The position numbers and the translations under genes are program-made. DNA of 64,000 nucleotides from CBDBUR01 sp965209065 (lineage in GTDB: Bacteria; Pseudomonadota; Alphaproteobacteria; JAPOUT01; G958296285). Of the stretch, positions 1 to 8,900 are shown one piece after another (the first letter of the stretch is position 1; each line of letters starts with the position of its first letter). A model generated the notes under the pieces. The model was not told the origin of the DNA, made no database searches, and saw only the letters and a program-made list of their open reading frames with translations. The stretch is taken from positions 992,001 to 1,056,000 of the forward strand of contig OZ242373.1 in NCBI GenBank assembly GCA_965209065.1. The letters run 5' to 3'.

Positions 1-129
1 GCGGCTATAAAGAAGTTCTGCACGGATATACTCCGCGCCACCACTAAATGCGAGCTATCAAGCTATCAGGCGAAAAATAATAAAAAATAGCCTTTTACAA
101 CCCCTGCCATAAAAATATAAAATGGAGGT
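1..129. other. window edge, no gene assigned
   Basis: No gene can be named here. Frame 1 is open from the window edge to a TAG at 88-90 and could be the last 29 codons of an upstream gene, but the translated tail has no recognisable motif. From 90 onward the DNA is AT-rich and leads into the next gene. Confidence 0.3.
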
Positions 130-1086
130 ATGGGGAATACTGACTACAAAAGAGCTAACTACAAAAGAGCATGGACAGGCTCGTTTTTAATCCACGTGAT
201 TGTTCTTGCCATATTTTATCCGTCTATTTTCAACCTAGACAGGCTAAGCGATGCGCTTGATATTGCCTTGCTGGGCTCGCGTGGCGGCGTAAGCTGGGCG
301 GAGACTATAGGGCTCACTTCTAGCGGCGGCAAAACCGGCACGGAGGAAAAGGCGCGCCAAGATGAGGGCGAGAGGTTAAGGGTGGAGATTGTTGTGCTTG
401 CCAATAATGGCAACGATATTTTTTCCAAAAACAAGCCGCTCGATAGTTCGGGTGCGAAGGCAAGAGAGGCGCAAACGACTCCTGCTGATTTAGGCAAGCA
501 GGCGCAAAAGAAAAAGCGCAAGGCGGAAAGTGAAAAGTTAAGCTCGGCGCCGGCTTCGGCGGAGGCTGCGGCGCGCGCGGGCAAGTCGCGCAACGAGACG
601 ATTGGCAAGGACATCGCCGGCACGCGTGGCGCGGGCGGTGCCGACAAGGACGCGCAAGGGCAATTTATTAGCGGCAAGGAGGTGAAGAAACTTCTGACCG
701 GCTGGACGTTTATCGGCACGAATGGCTTTGCCGATGGCTCAATTAGCAACGACACCCGCCACCAGAGGCGCAAAGTGAGATGGGAGGTTTATTACCATTC
801 GGACGGCAGCTTGGACGCGCGCTTTTTCAAGAGCGCATCGGTGCGTCCGCATGGCAAGTTGTCCATACGTGAATTTTACTCATCGGGTCGCTGGTGGATT
901 AAGGGGAATTGGTTATGCCAATCTATATCCAAGTGGTTTTATGGGGGCGAGGTTTGCTTCGAGGTTCGGCGCAAGAAAAACAAATTTATGGCTTTATATT
1001 ATGCTTCTTGCTGGGGGGTATCGCGTTGCTATGAGGGTAGGCTTGGACCTCAAGGTGCGATTTACGAGGGCGACCGCATCAACTAA
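130..1086 (+). CDS. membrane-anchored protein with TonB/TolA-like layout
   Basis: A 318-aa protein. One membrane segment near residues 18-35 (FLIHVIVLAIFY) follows a short basic N-terminus. Residues about 60-185 are low-complexity, rich in Ala, Lys, Glu and Gly, as in the periplasm-spanning linkers of TonB and TolA. The C-terminal 130 residues form a compact, Trp- and Tyr-rich domain (GKEVKKLLTGWTFIG, then YYHSDGSLDARF and GRWWIKGNWLC) with four cysteines. That domain loosely resembles DUF995-type periplasmic domains, but I do not recognise it firmly. The GGAGG at 124-128 is only one base from the ATG at 130, so the start is uncertain. Codons 5-15 contain a near-perfect duplication (DYKRA/NYKRA). 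Function unknown; likely inner-membrane anchored and periplasmic. Confidence 0.6.
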   Translation: MGNTDYKRANYKRAWTGSFLIHVIVLAIFYPSIFNLDRLSDALDIALLGSRGGVSWAETIGLTSSGGKTGTEEKARQDEGERLRVEIVVLANNGNDIFSKNKPLDSSGAKAREAQTTPADLGKQAQKKKRKAESEKLSSAPASAEAAARAGKSRNETIGKDIAGTRGAGGADKDAQGQFISGKEVKKLLTGWTFIGTNGFADGSISNDTRHQRRKVRWEVYYHSDGSLDARFFKSASVRPHGKLSIREFYSSGRWWIKGNWLCQSISKWFYGGEVCFEVRRKKNKFMALYYASCWGVSRCYEGRLGPQGAIYEGDRIN

Positions 1087-1706
1087 AAGCGCCAGATGAT
1101 ACCTGAGCGCACTTCATTGGCTTCTCTATTGCCTTGATGGTGGAGGTAGTAAAGGCGAACGCCTAGACCTAAACCAATTTCATATTCCACGCCGCCGCCA
1201 AAAGCGAACGCGCTTTCGTTGATATTGCCAAAATCTTCTAGGTCGCTTGCGCTATTAACCCGCACGCCATTTTTCACGTTGGAGTCGGTATAGACATAGC
1301 CGACACGTCCAAACAGGAGCACATCATCGAGCAAATAAATGCCGCCATCAACCATAGCGTTGAGTATCCATTTATCGTCTATGTTCGTTTTGAAAGTATC
1401 GCTCGTGCCGGTAAATTCTCTAGAGATGGAGCCATCGCTATCAATGCCGACAAAAGTGAGCTCGGCGCCGGCATAGAGGCGCAAGAAAGACAGCCCAACG
1501 CCTAAGCCACCGCCATAAACGAAGCCATCACTTTTGGCTGTCGTAGCGGGGGCGGTTTGTCCGCTATCGTCCACGGCTTTTACTTTTTGACTAACCGCTT
1601 GGTAGCCGCCCTCGCCGACAATATACAAATCAACAAGCGGGATACAAGCCGACAGGTTCATCGCGAAAAATAATAGGGCGAGAGACAAATAAGAACGATA
1701 CTTCAT
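1083..1706 (-). CDS. outer-membrane beta-barrel lipoprotein
   Basis: The open frame runs upstream through the tRNA-Ala gene, but the real start is the ATG at 1706, preceded by a strong AGGAGG. This gives 207 aa with a signal peptide ending in a lipobox (NLSAC, Cys about 19). The mature part has alternating hydrophobic strands rich in Gly and Tyr and ends in IIWRF, the terminal Phe expected of an outer-membrane barrel recognised by BamA. It probably forms a small 8-strand barrel of the OmpA/opacity class. It begins 17 bases after the 3' end of tRNA-Ala, so both are likely on one transcript. It overlaps the end of the convergent gene at 130-1086 by 4 bases. The specific role is unknown. Confidence 0.7.
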   Translation of the reverse strand: MKYRSYLSLALLFFAMNLSACIPLVDLYIVGEGGYQAVSQKVKAVDDSGQTAPATTAKSDGFVYGGGLGVGLSFLRLYAGAELTFVGIDSDGSISREFTGTSDTFKTNIDDKWILNAMVDGGIYLLDDVLLFGRVGYVYTDSNVKNGVRVNSASDLEDFGNINESAFAFGGGVEYEIGLGLGVRLYYLHHQGNREANEVRSGIIWRF

Positions 1707-1722
1707 TCTACCTCCTTCAGTT

Positions 1723-1798
1723 TGGTGGAGCTGGACGGGATCGAACCGACTACCTCCTGCTTGCAAAGCAGGCGCTCTCCCAGATGAGCTACAGCCCC
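1723..1798 (-). tRNA. tRNA-Ala(UGC)
   Basis: A full cloverleaf on the minus strand starts GGGGCTGTAGCTCA and has anticodon TGC in the loop CTTTGCAAG, T-arm GGTTCGATCC, and an encoded CCA at 1723-1725. In most proteobacteria this tRNA sits in the 16S-23S spacer. Here it stands alone between two barrel genes, 42 kb from the 16S gene. Confidence 0.96.
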
Positions 1799-1851
1799 TG
1801 CTTTGTCTAAACAACGAGAATACATCATAGGAGAGAAACATAGCATATAAG

Positions 1852-2694
1852 CTAGAATCGCACAACCACATTAGCGCGCGCTTCGTGGATATTCTCTTGC
1901 CTGATGAGACCACAGCTAACGTCTTCTATACAGCCTTCATAGCGCACGAAGCGATAGCCTGTGTCGAGCGCGAGCCAAGGCGCTAAATCCCAGCGAAGCC
2001 CGCCGGCGAAACCATAGCCATATAAGAGATTAAATCCTCTCGTGCTGCCTGAATCTCGGCTACGCCCGAGCAGGTCGTTCACGTTTGGCGAGGCGAGCGC
2101 GGTCGCGGTCGCATCACTCATTTTAGCTTGCAGACCGAGCAGCATTCCTGACGCACCACCATAAGGCGTTAAAACATTAAACAGCGTTGGCAAATCATAA
2201 AAGAGACTTATATTCAAGCCATAGACTTCTAGCTCTGCTTCATATTCTGTTGCGCTGGTTGTGCTGCCTGTCAGCGCACGTGATAGCTTAACGTCCTGCA
2301 TGCCGAAAGAGAACTCAATATCATAGCGGAAGCGGAAAAGTTTATGTTTCAAGCCGCTGCCAAAAGAAATTTGGTAGTAAATAGGCAGGTCATATTTTAT
2401 AGACAAGGTCGCGTTTTGGGAAGCACCTTGAATGAGGGCGTTGTCGGCGATGCTATTGTTCTCCCAGCGGAGATATTTTGCGCCAAAGCTAAAATAGCTA
2501 TTGCGTTCCTCTGGGGCTTTCTTCTTGAAATTGATGGCATCAAATATATTGACATCTTCGGGCAAAACGGCAAGGGACACGCTAGGGGACAGGATTAATA
2601 AAGCCAGCAAAGCGAGGGGGGGCGCAAAACCACCCATACCATTAAGCCTTATGGGAGGTTTTATGATTCGCAAAAAATCCAACACTATGGACAT
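1852..2694 (-). CDS. outer-membrane beta-barrel protein
   Basis: A 280-aa protein starting at the ATG at 2694 behind AAAGGAG. The N-terminus is long, with a hydrophobic signal core near residues 25-42 (PPLALLALLILSPSVSLA); an internal Met at 20 would give a more typical signal peptide. The rest is strand-rich, ends in ANVVVRF with a terminal Phe, and repeats aromatic/Gly patterns (YGYGFAGGLRWDL, LDTGYRFVRY) typical of opacity-family porins. A TAGAAT-like -10 lies about 35 bases upstream. The tRNA-Ala gene and a second barrel gene follow on the same strand, so this may be the head of one transcription unit. Substrate unknown. Confidence 0.7.
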   Translation of the reverse strand: MSIVLDFLRIIKPPIRLNGMGGFAPPLALLALLILSPSVSLAVLPEDVNIFDAINFKKKAPEERNSYFSFGAKYLRWENNSIADNALIQGASQNATLSIKYDLPIYYQISFGSGLKHKLFRFRYDIEFSFGMQDVKLSRALTGSTTSATEYEAELEVYGLNISLFYDLPTLFNVLTPYGGASGMLLGLQAKMSDATATALASPNVNDLLGRSRDSGSTRGFNLLYGYGFAGGLRWDLAPWLALDTGYRFVRYEGCIEDVSCGLIRQENIHEARANVVVRF

Positions 2695-2963
2695 AATAAC
2701 TCCTTTGAGTTTATTTTAACCCTATTCTAAATAGGATTCATTAACTTTTTATTACAGAAAAGCCTTGTTTCACAGGTTCGTTACCGAAAATTTACTACCG
2801 ATAATTGTTTTTTCCTTGAAAAAAGCAACCATAAGTATATCATACAACCTATCCGTGTGATTCTATTTAGGGATTTTAACATTTTCCTCCTCTCCCCCCT
2901 CCTTGAATAGATATCGGATTTGGCGGTCTTTTGGCGAATTTTAGCTGAAAGGCCGCCTCTTTT

Positions 2964-3995
2964 TTACTTAACCCCCAATTTAAGATTCAAGTGCTGATAG
3001 GCAAGCTCTGTAGCGATGCGCCCGCGCGGGGTGCGCTCTATGAAGCCGCGCCGCAGGAGGTAGGGTTCAAGGCTATCTTCTATGGTGTCTTTTGTCTCAC
3101 CAAGCGCGGCGGCAAGCGTATCAACCCCGACCGCGCGACCCGAAAAAGTTTCAATCAGGCATTTTAAGTAGCGATAGTCTAGCGCGTCCAAACCCTCCTC
3201 ATCAATGGAGAGCTGTTTGAGTGCGTCTAGCACGGCTTGATGTTCGTTCACTTGTTCGGCACCTTGCTCCCCTTCCCTTTGCCCCTGATTCTGATCAAGG
3301 AAATCGCGCACACGTCTGAGAAGGCGCTCGGCGATGCGCGGCGTCCCGCGCGAGCGTTTCGCCAACTCTTTTATACTCTCGGCACTCAGAAACAAATCGA
3401 GCAATCCCGCCGAGCGGCGAATAATTTCAGCAAGCATTTCTTGCGAATAAAAATCTAACCTTAACGTGATACCGAACCTGTCGCGCAACGGCGTGGAGAT
3501 AAGCCCGCTTCTTGTTGTCGCACCCACCAGCGTAAAAGGATTAAGCTGCACGCGCACCGAGCGCGCACCCGCGCCTTCGCCAATGATAATATCTAAAGCG
3601 TAATCTTCCAGCGCGGGATAAAGAATTTCTTCCACCTGTAAGTTGAGGCGGTGGATTTCATCAATGAATAAAATATCAAACGGCTCCAGCCCAGTTAGCA
3701 AGGCGGCGAGGTCGCCCGGTCTTTGGAGCGCGGGACCTGAGCTTGTGCGTAAGTTCGCGCCGCGCTCGCGCGCGATGATATTTGCCAAAGTGGTTTTGCC
3801 TAGCCCCGGCGGTCCCGCCAAAAGAATATGATCTAACGGCTCTTGTCTTTGGGTTGCTGCCTTGATAAAAATTTTCAAGTTTTGTTTCAAGGTCTCTTGC
3901 CCGATGAAGTCCTCTAGGTAGCGCGGACGCGAAGTGCCAAAGAATTCGCCGTTTAAGGATTCGGCTTTTGTGAGTTGTTTGTTGTGAGCGTTCAT
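2964..3995 (-). CDS. ruvB: Holliday junction branch-migration ATPase RuvB
   Basis: RuvB is the AAA+ motor that, with RuvA, drives branch migration of Holliday junctions. The start is placed at the ATG at 3995 because AAGGAG lies 8 bases upstream and the codon overlaps the ruvA stop as ATGA; an in-frame ATG 21 bases further up lacks such a site. The resulting 343 aa is the normal family length. Walker A GPPGLGKTT is at residues 61-69, Walker B DEIH at 112-115, the sensor GATTRSG near 158-164, and a winged-helix C-terminal domain carries TPRGRIAT. An extra acidic/Gln-rich insertion (QNQGQREGEQGAEQ) sits near residue 240. Last gene of the yebC-ruvC-ruvA-ruvB cluster. Confidence 0.96.
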   Translation of the reverse strand: MNAHNKQLTKAESLNGEFFGTSRPRYLEDFIGQETLKQNLKIFIKAATQRQEPLDHILLAGPPGLGKTTLANIIARERGANLRTSSGPALQRPGDLAALLTGLEPFDILFIDEIHRLNLQVEEILYPALEDYALDIIIGEGAGARSVRVQLNPFTLVGATTRSGLISTPLRDRFGITLRLDFYSQEMLAEIIRRSAGLLDLFLSAESIKELAKRSRGTPRIAERLLRRVRDFLDQNQGQREGEQGAEQVNEHQAVLDALKQLSIDEEGLDALDYRYLKCLIETFSGRAVGVDTLAAALGETKDTIEDSLEPYLLRRGFIERTPRGRIATELAYQHLNLKLGVK

Positions 3996-4615
3996 CGCGC
4001 GAGCTCCTTGAGGCATGTTTTGATGGTCGCTTCTAGCGGCTGACTTTCATTTGCGTTGAGCACCCGACCGACCGTTTGGCGCGCGATATTTTCAGGATAG
4101 CCTAAATTGACAAGCGCCGAAATAGCACCGCCCGAAATACTCATATTGCCCTGATGACCGCTAACTGGCAAAGACACAACATTGCCGCTTTCATTTCCGT
4201 TGTCCTTTTGAATGGGATTTTGCGGCATTTTATTTTTGAGCTCATTGGTCAGGCGCTCAGCGAGCTTTTTGCCGACCCCCTGCGCCTTGCTAAGTGCTGC
4301 ACCATCGCCACGCGCAATAAGCTCCGCGAGCTCGGCGCAGCTAAACGCCGCTAGGAGCGCGAGTGCCGCCCTATTCCCCACACCATGCACCGACAGCAAA
4401 AGCTTAAACCACTCAAGTTCAACCTTTTGCCTAAAGCCATAAAGCGTGAGGGCATGCTCGCTCATTTGGGTTTCAATCCATAGAGTTAGGTTGTCGCCGA
4501 TGGTAATGTTTTCGGCATGCGCGCAGAGGACGCGATACCCAACGCCCGCGACATCGAGCAGAATAGTCGTGTCGTCTAGTTTTTCGTCAGCCACGCCTGT
4601 TAGCTTTCCAATCAT
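3992..4615 (-). CDS. ruvA: Holliday junction-binding protein RuvA
   Basis: RuvA forms the tetramer that holds the four-way junction flat and loads RuvB. The protein is 207 aa. It opens MIGKLTG with the N-terminal OB fold, followed by paired helix-hairpin-helix motifs (LLSVHGVGNRAALALL and KAQGVGKKLAERL), and ends in the small C-terminal domain that contacts RuvB (ALVNLGYPENIARQTV). The linker at residues 130-155 is Asn/Gly-rich and flexible. The start overlaps the ruvC stop and the end overlaps the ruvB start, both as ATGA, showing translational coupling. Confidence 0.95.
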   Translation of the reverse strand: MIGKLTGVADEKLDDTTILLDVAGVGYRVLCAHAENITIGDNLTLWIETQMSEHALTLYGFRQKVELEWFKLLLSVHGVGNRAALALLAAFSCAELAELIARGDGAALSKAQGVGKKLAERLTNELKNKMPQNPIQKDNGNESGNVVSLPVSGHQGNMSISGGAISALVNLGYPENIARQTVGRVLNANESQPLEATIKTCLKELAR

Positions 4616-5115
4616 ACGGCTTCCTTTAGCGTGGTGCTGTGCCAGTTAGCGGTTAGGGCGATGGCGAAGGCGTCTGCTTCGTGGTCGTTTTGGCATTGGC
4701 TTGTTGGCAAGAGCGTTTTGACCATAAAGCTCATTTGTTGTTTGTCGGCTCTGCCCCTGCCGCTGATGGTTTTTTTGATATGGGTTGCGGCGAATTCATT
4801 GACTTCCACGTCCGCGCGAGCGAGCGCAACCAAGCAGCAAGCGCGCGCCGCGCCTAATAGAAAGGCTGCCTCCATACTCGCGCCGGCGAAAGTTTTTTCT
4901 AGCCCTGCTTTATAGGGTTTGTATTCGAGCAGAATGTCGTCTAGGCTTTTTTCTATAAGGAGCAATTTTTTTTCAAGCGGCAGTTGCTTGCGCGGGCTAA
5001 TCGAGCCGCAAGCAATCGCGGTGAGGCGCGAGCCTTCTGCGTGAAGGACTCCCCAGCCTGTGGTTTGCAGCCCTGGGTCTATGCCGATGATGATGTTATT
5101 ATATTTAGGGGGCAT
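4612..5115 (-). CDS. ruvC: Holliday junction resolvase RuvC
   Basis: RuvC cuts Holliday junctions symmetrically. At 167 aa it has the full acidic catalytic set of the RNase H-like fold: Asp in GIDPG (residues 11-15), Glu in LEKTF near 73, and the C-terminal HEADAFAIA that supplies the last acidic residues. The Arg/Lys-rich SGRGRADKQQM motif is in place. It overlaps the end of yebC by 11 bases and the start of ruvA by 4, so it is translated from the same message. Confidence 0.95.
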   Translation of the reverse strand: MPPKYNNIIIGIDPGLQTTGWGVLHAEGSRLTAIACGSISPRKQLPLEKKLLLIEKSLDDILLEYKPYKAGLEKTFAGASMEAAFLLGAARACCLVALARADVEVNEFAATHIKKTISGRGRADKQQMSFMVKTLLPTSQCQNDHEADAFAIALTANWHSTTLKEAV

Positions 5116-5851
5116 TTAACAAAGGCTCTCCATCAGCGGCGGCGTTGGTAAAAACATAGCGGACATCGTCTAGCTCCTCTAAAGCCTCGAGCAATTTTGA
5201 GAGTGCGGCATAGGCTTCCTCGTCAATTTCGGTTAGGGTATCGGGCAGCCATGCGAGTCTTTGCGAGCTTGGCTCTTTGCCTGATTGCGCTTTGAGATTT
5301 TCAGCTTTGAGCTCTAGGCTTTCGCGCTCGCAGAAAAAGAAGTGTCCCTCGTCGGTGGAATAGACATCGTCAATATCGGTTTCCAAAGCCAGGTTGAGCG
5401 CCTCGTCTTCGTTCATCGTATCGGCGGGGTAGAAGAGTTCGCCCTTTTGGTTAAACATAAAAGCGCATGCGTTGCTTTCGCCGAGGTTGCCGCCATTTTT
5501 AGTGAGTGCGGTGCGCACGGCGCTTGCGGCGCGGTTTCGGTTATCGCTCAGGGCTTCGATAATCACCGCCACGCCGCCGTTCGCGAAGCCTTCATAGCGA
5601 ATTTCCTCGTAGTTGGCGGCGTCTTTATCGGAGCTTTTGCTGATGGCGCGTTTGATATTATCTTTAGGCATATTAGCGGCGCGGGCATTTTGTATAGCGG
5701 CGCGCAGTCGTGGATTGCTGGCGTCATCGGGTCCGCCTTGTGCTGCGGCGGTAATAATCTCGCGTGTGAGTCGCGCGAACTGCTTAGCGCGGCGTTTATC
5801 TTGCGCGCCTTTGCGGTGCTTGATATTACTAAATTTGGAGTGTCCTGCCAT
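5105..5851 (-). CDS. yebC: YebC/TACO1 family protein
   Basis: A 248-aa YebC-family protein with the hallmark N-terminus MAGHSKFSNIKHRKGAQD and the NARAANMPKDNIKRAI segment. The family was first described as a transcription regulator (PmpR) and is now linked to translation of proline-rich stretches, as in mitochondrial TACO1. Three-domain architecture is intact to the C-terminal DDVRYVFTNA. It heads the ruvCAB cluster, the usual place for this gene in proteobacteria. The length matches the family. Confidence 0.95.
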   Translation of the reverse strand: MAGHSKFSNIKHRKGAQDKRRAKQFARLTREIITAAAQGGPDDASNPRLRAAIQNARAANMPKDNIKRAISKSSDKDAANYEEIRYEGFANGGVAVIIEALSDNRNRAASAVRTALTKNGGNLGESNACAFMFNQKGELFYPADTMNEDEALNLALETDIDDVYSTDEGHFFFCERESLELKAENLKAQSGKEPSSQRLAWLPDTLTEIDEEAYAALSKLLEALEELDDVRYVFTNAAADGEPLLNAP

Positions 5852-5873
5852 ACTTGACCCTGATTCGCTTATA

Positions 5874-5895
5874 AAGCCTTAGCATAGCAAGGCTT
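5874..5895 (-). terminator. possible hairpin after exoprotein gene 1
   Basis: AAGCCTT and AAGGCTT form a 7-bp stem with an 8-base loop between the upstream end of yebC and the 3' end of the exoprotein gene. On the minus strand it would end the exoprotein transcript, but only a weak T-run follows, so the call is tentative. Confidence 0.35.
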
Positions 5896-5927
5896 AGGCT
5901 GCGATGGGTTAATGTTCTAGCGGCGAG

Positions 5928-8900
5928 TTAGCAGAGGGGTGTGCTTGCGCTCACCGAGGGGCAGTTTATTCCGCCTGCGATGAGCAGGGCTTCTGATAGG
6001 TTGAGGGCTGGGCTGTCTAGGGTGATATTAGCGGTGCCTCTATCTAGGGTGCCGCTGATGGTGATAGTGCGCGCTGATTTCAAGGTTATGGGGTAATTTT
6101 GTCGCAGCGGATATTTCTGTTCCCATGTGATATTTGGTCCTGCGGTTTGAACGATGGTATTGGCATTGGGCGTGATGATAGAGCCGCCTGCTCGTAAAGT
6201 AATGCTGGCGTTGGTTCCGAGGTTTCCTAATAGCTCGATATCGTTTATGGATATTATGGTGATAGAAAAATCGACGGTGTTATCGTTCGAGCCGGGCTGA
6301 TACTCAACGCGATTAGCCATGATAGTCACATCTCTGTTTGCCGCCTTTATTCTGCCACCGGCGGCAAGCGTGAGTGTGCCAAAGCCGAGGTTGATATTAT
6401 TATCTAGCGTGATATTGCCATTACTGCTGGTAGCTGTCAGCATAACATTTTGATTATTGGCGGTGGGCATATCATTGGGCATATCCATACCATCGGGCAC
6501 ATCAATGGTAATGTTTGCGCCGCTCAAGCGCACGGGTTTGAGGACAGAGAAAATAACCTGCGGCGCTTTAATGATAATATTTGAGGTAGAAGCGATATCG
6601 GCGTTAATGGTCACGCTCTGGGTTGCTTCGAGGGTAAGCGGTTTGGTAATACCTGTGCCGTCGGCGTTGCGAATAGTTTTCGCGGTGATTAAAATAATTT
6701 CGGCTTTAATCACGACTTCGCCATCGGGCAGGACGAGGTTTTGTTCTGACGAGACGATAAAATTTCTTTCATCTTCGCTGTCGTTATCGGTTAGGTCTAG
6801 GATTACATCATTGGGCTTATTGGTTGGGTCGGGATTTTCGTTTTCGCCTTCAAGCGCGTTGCCTACCTCTAGGAGGGTGCCTAGATTGATATTGTTGGGA
6901 GAGGTAATGATACCGGCGAGGGTTGCCCATGTAATATCGACTTGATTTTCCAGTCCGCTATAGCGGACGCCGGGTTGTCCGCCGCCGCTTATGGAGAAGA
7001 CGACTTCGGGTTGTTCGGCTGGGAAGGGAGCGCCATTTTGAATGAGGGTTATCGCGCTTGCGGTGAGCGTGGGTGTATTACTAAACATAATTGTGCCTGT
7101 GCCGTTGCCTTCGCCGGCGATTAGACGCATAGCGCCAGTGCCGATATTCAGGTTGCCTTTAATCGTGAGGTTGCCCGAAGCCTTAACGGAGAGCGATTGG
7201 TTATTGACTATATTTGTGTCGGTAAAGCAGAGGCTTACATCTGAGCCGATGAGCGTGGTGGCTTCGGTGGAGGAGAATAGTATCACGCCGGTGATAGAGA
7301 TGGGGACGTTTGAGCTATCGCTTATTGCTTGGGCTTTTACTGTGCTGCTGTTGAGGGTTATGCTTGGTGCGGTGATGACAACGCTTTCGGTAAAGAGGAT
7401 TTCGCCGCTAACGTTGAGAACTAGGCTGCCGTCTAAGTCAAGGGACGGAGAATTAAAAGTGATATTGCTTGAGGCATTGAAGGTGGCGGTAGTAGAAGCA
7501 GATGAGATAATGCTTGTGGCTGTTAGGATAATGTTATCGGCGGTTACGATAATGCCGTCGGTTTTGAGTGCGCCGCTTGCGGTAAGGGTGAGGTCTTGGT
7601 TGCTTGCGGTTGGTGTGCCGCCGCTAGAGATGAGGGTTATCGCCGCGCCCGCGAGCGAGGTGGCGAGCGTGGTTGAAAAGTTTATCGGCGCGCTTGTGCC
7701 GGAGGTCATCATAATATCGCCGGTGCCTGTATCGAACGCGCCGCCGAGCGTTATGGTGCCGGTGGCGGCGCCACTGGCGGTGAGCGTGAGGGCTTGGTTG
7801 CTTGCGGTTGGTGTTCCGCCGCTAGAGGTGAGCGTTATATTCGCGGCGGTGAGCGTAGTGGCGCGCGAGGTTGAAAAGTTTATCGGCTGGTCTGCCCCTG
7901 AAGTAAAAACCATATTCCCCGCGCCGACATCAAATGCGCCGTCAAGCGTTATGATGCCACTGGCGATGCCAGCTGCGGTCAGTGTGAGGTCTTGCCCGCT
8001 GGCGTCTGCGGCTGTGGGTGAGATGAGGGTTATATCTGCGGCGGTAATGGTGGTGGCTTCGCTATTGGAGAAGGTTAGTTTCGCGTTTGCGTTTAGCGAT
8101 AAATTATGTTGCGTGGTTGTGTCTCCAGCGGTTGATTCTGCCTTTATGGTGCTGCTATTGAGGGTTATATTCTGCGCCAGAATGGTAGTATTTCTAACGA
8201 AGACAATTTCGCCACCGGCGATAAGCGTCAAATCTGGGTCGGCGTTTTGGAGCAAATGAATAGTATTCACGTCAATGGTGATATTGCCTTTAGCATCTAG
8301 CACTAAGCTTCCTTCGATAGATTCGATACCGCCCGAGCTATCGCCCTCTCGGCTCAATGTTAGGTTAATGTTATTGGCTTTTACGGTATAGATGTTTGCG
8401 CCGCCAGCAATAGAAATGACCTTTGCCCTTACGATTAGGTTGCCGCGCGTTATGGAGTCATCGGTATCATCGCCTAGGTTTAGATTTTCTAGCCCTTGAA
8501 CTGCGCCTTGTTCAAAAATAATGGAGAGGTTTCTGCTGGGGGCTTGCATCCAGTCGGCAACTTCTAGTGCGTTCGGTCCCGTATGCGTGAGGGTGAGGTC
8601 GTCGGTCAGCAAGCTGGTGGGTTCGGGGGTTTCGCGGAAGTCTCCGCCAAACGTGAGCGCGGCATTGCCTGTGCCGATGTTGTAGTCGCCGTTCATTATC
8701 AGCCTGCCGGTTGCGGTAATGGAGAGGTTTTGGTCGCTGGCTGTTGTCTGCGCTACTGTCGAGGTGAGGTTTATCTTGCCTGCCGATAAGGTGGTTGGAG
8801 CATCGCCATCAAAAAGCAGTGCGCCGGCTTGGGCATTTAAGGTTAGCGTAGATGTGCCGAGCGCGAAAGCGGTTGGCACGGCAATGTTCGCAGTGACGGC

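Noticed and set aside
1707..1913. N-terminal extension of the barrel lipoprotein ORF through tRNA-Ala
   Set aside because: It would translate the tRNA gene. A strong Shine-Dalgarno and lipoprotein signal mark the start at 1706.
7570..7965. Repeats considered as a CRISPR array
   Set aside because: Units are about 190-200 bp, in frame, and encode beta-helix turns; there are no short repeats with unique spacers.
7042..8259. 405-codon plus-strand ORF opposite exoprotein gene 1, and similar long antisense ORFs under all four exoprotein genes
   Set aside because: The translations are Val/Ser/Pro/Leu mixtures that mirror the Thr/Ser/Asn/Ile codons of the beta-helix on the other strand. They have no ribosome sites, motifs or consistent starts.
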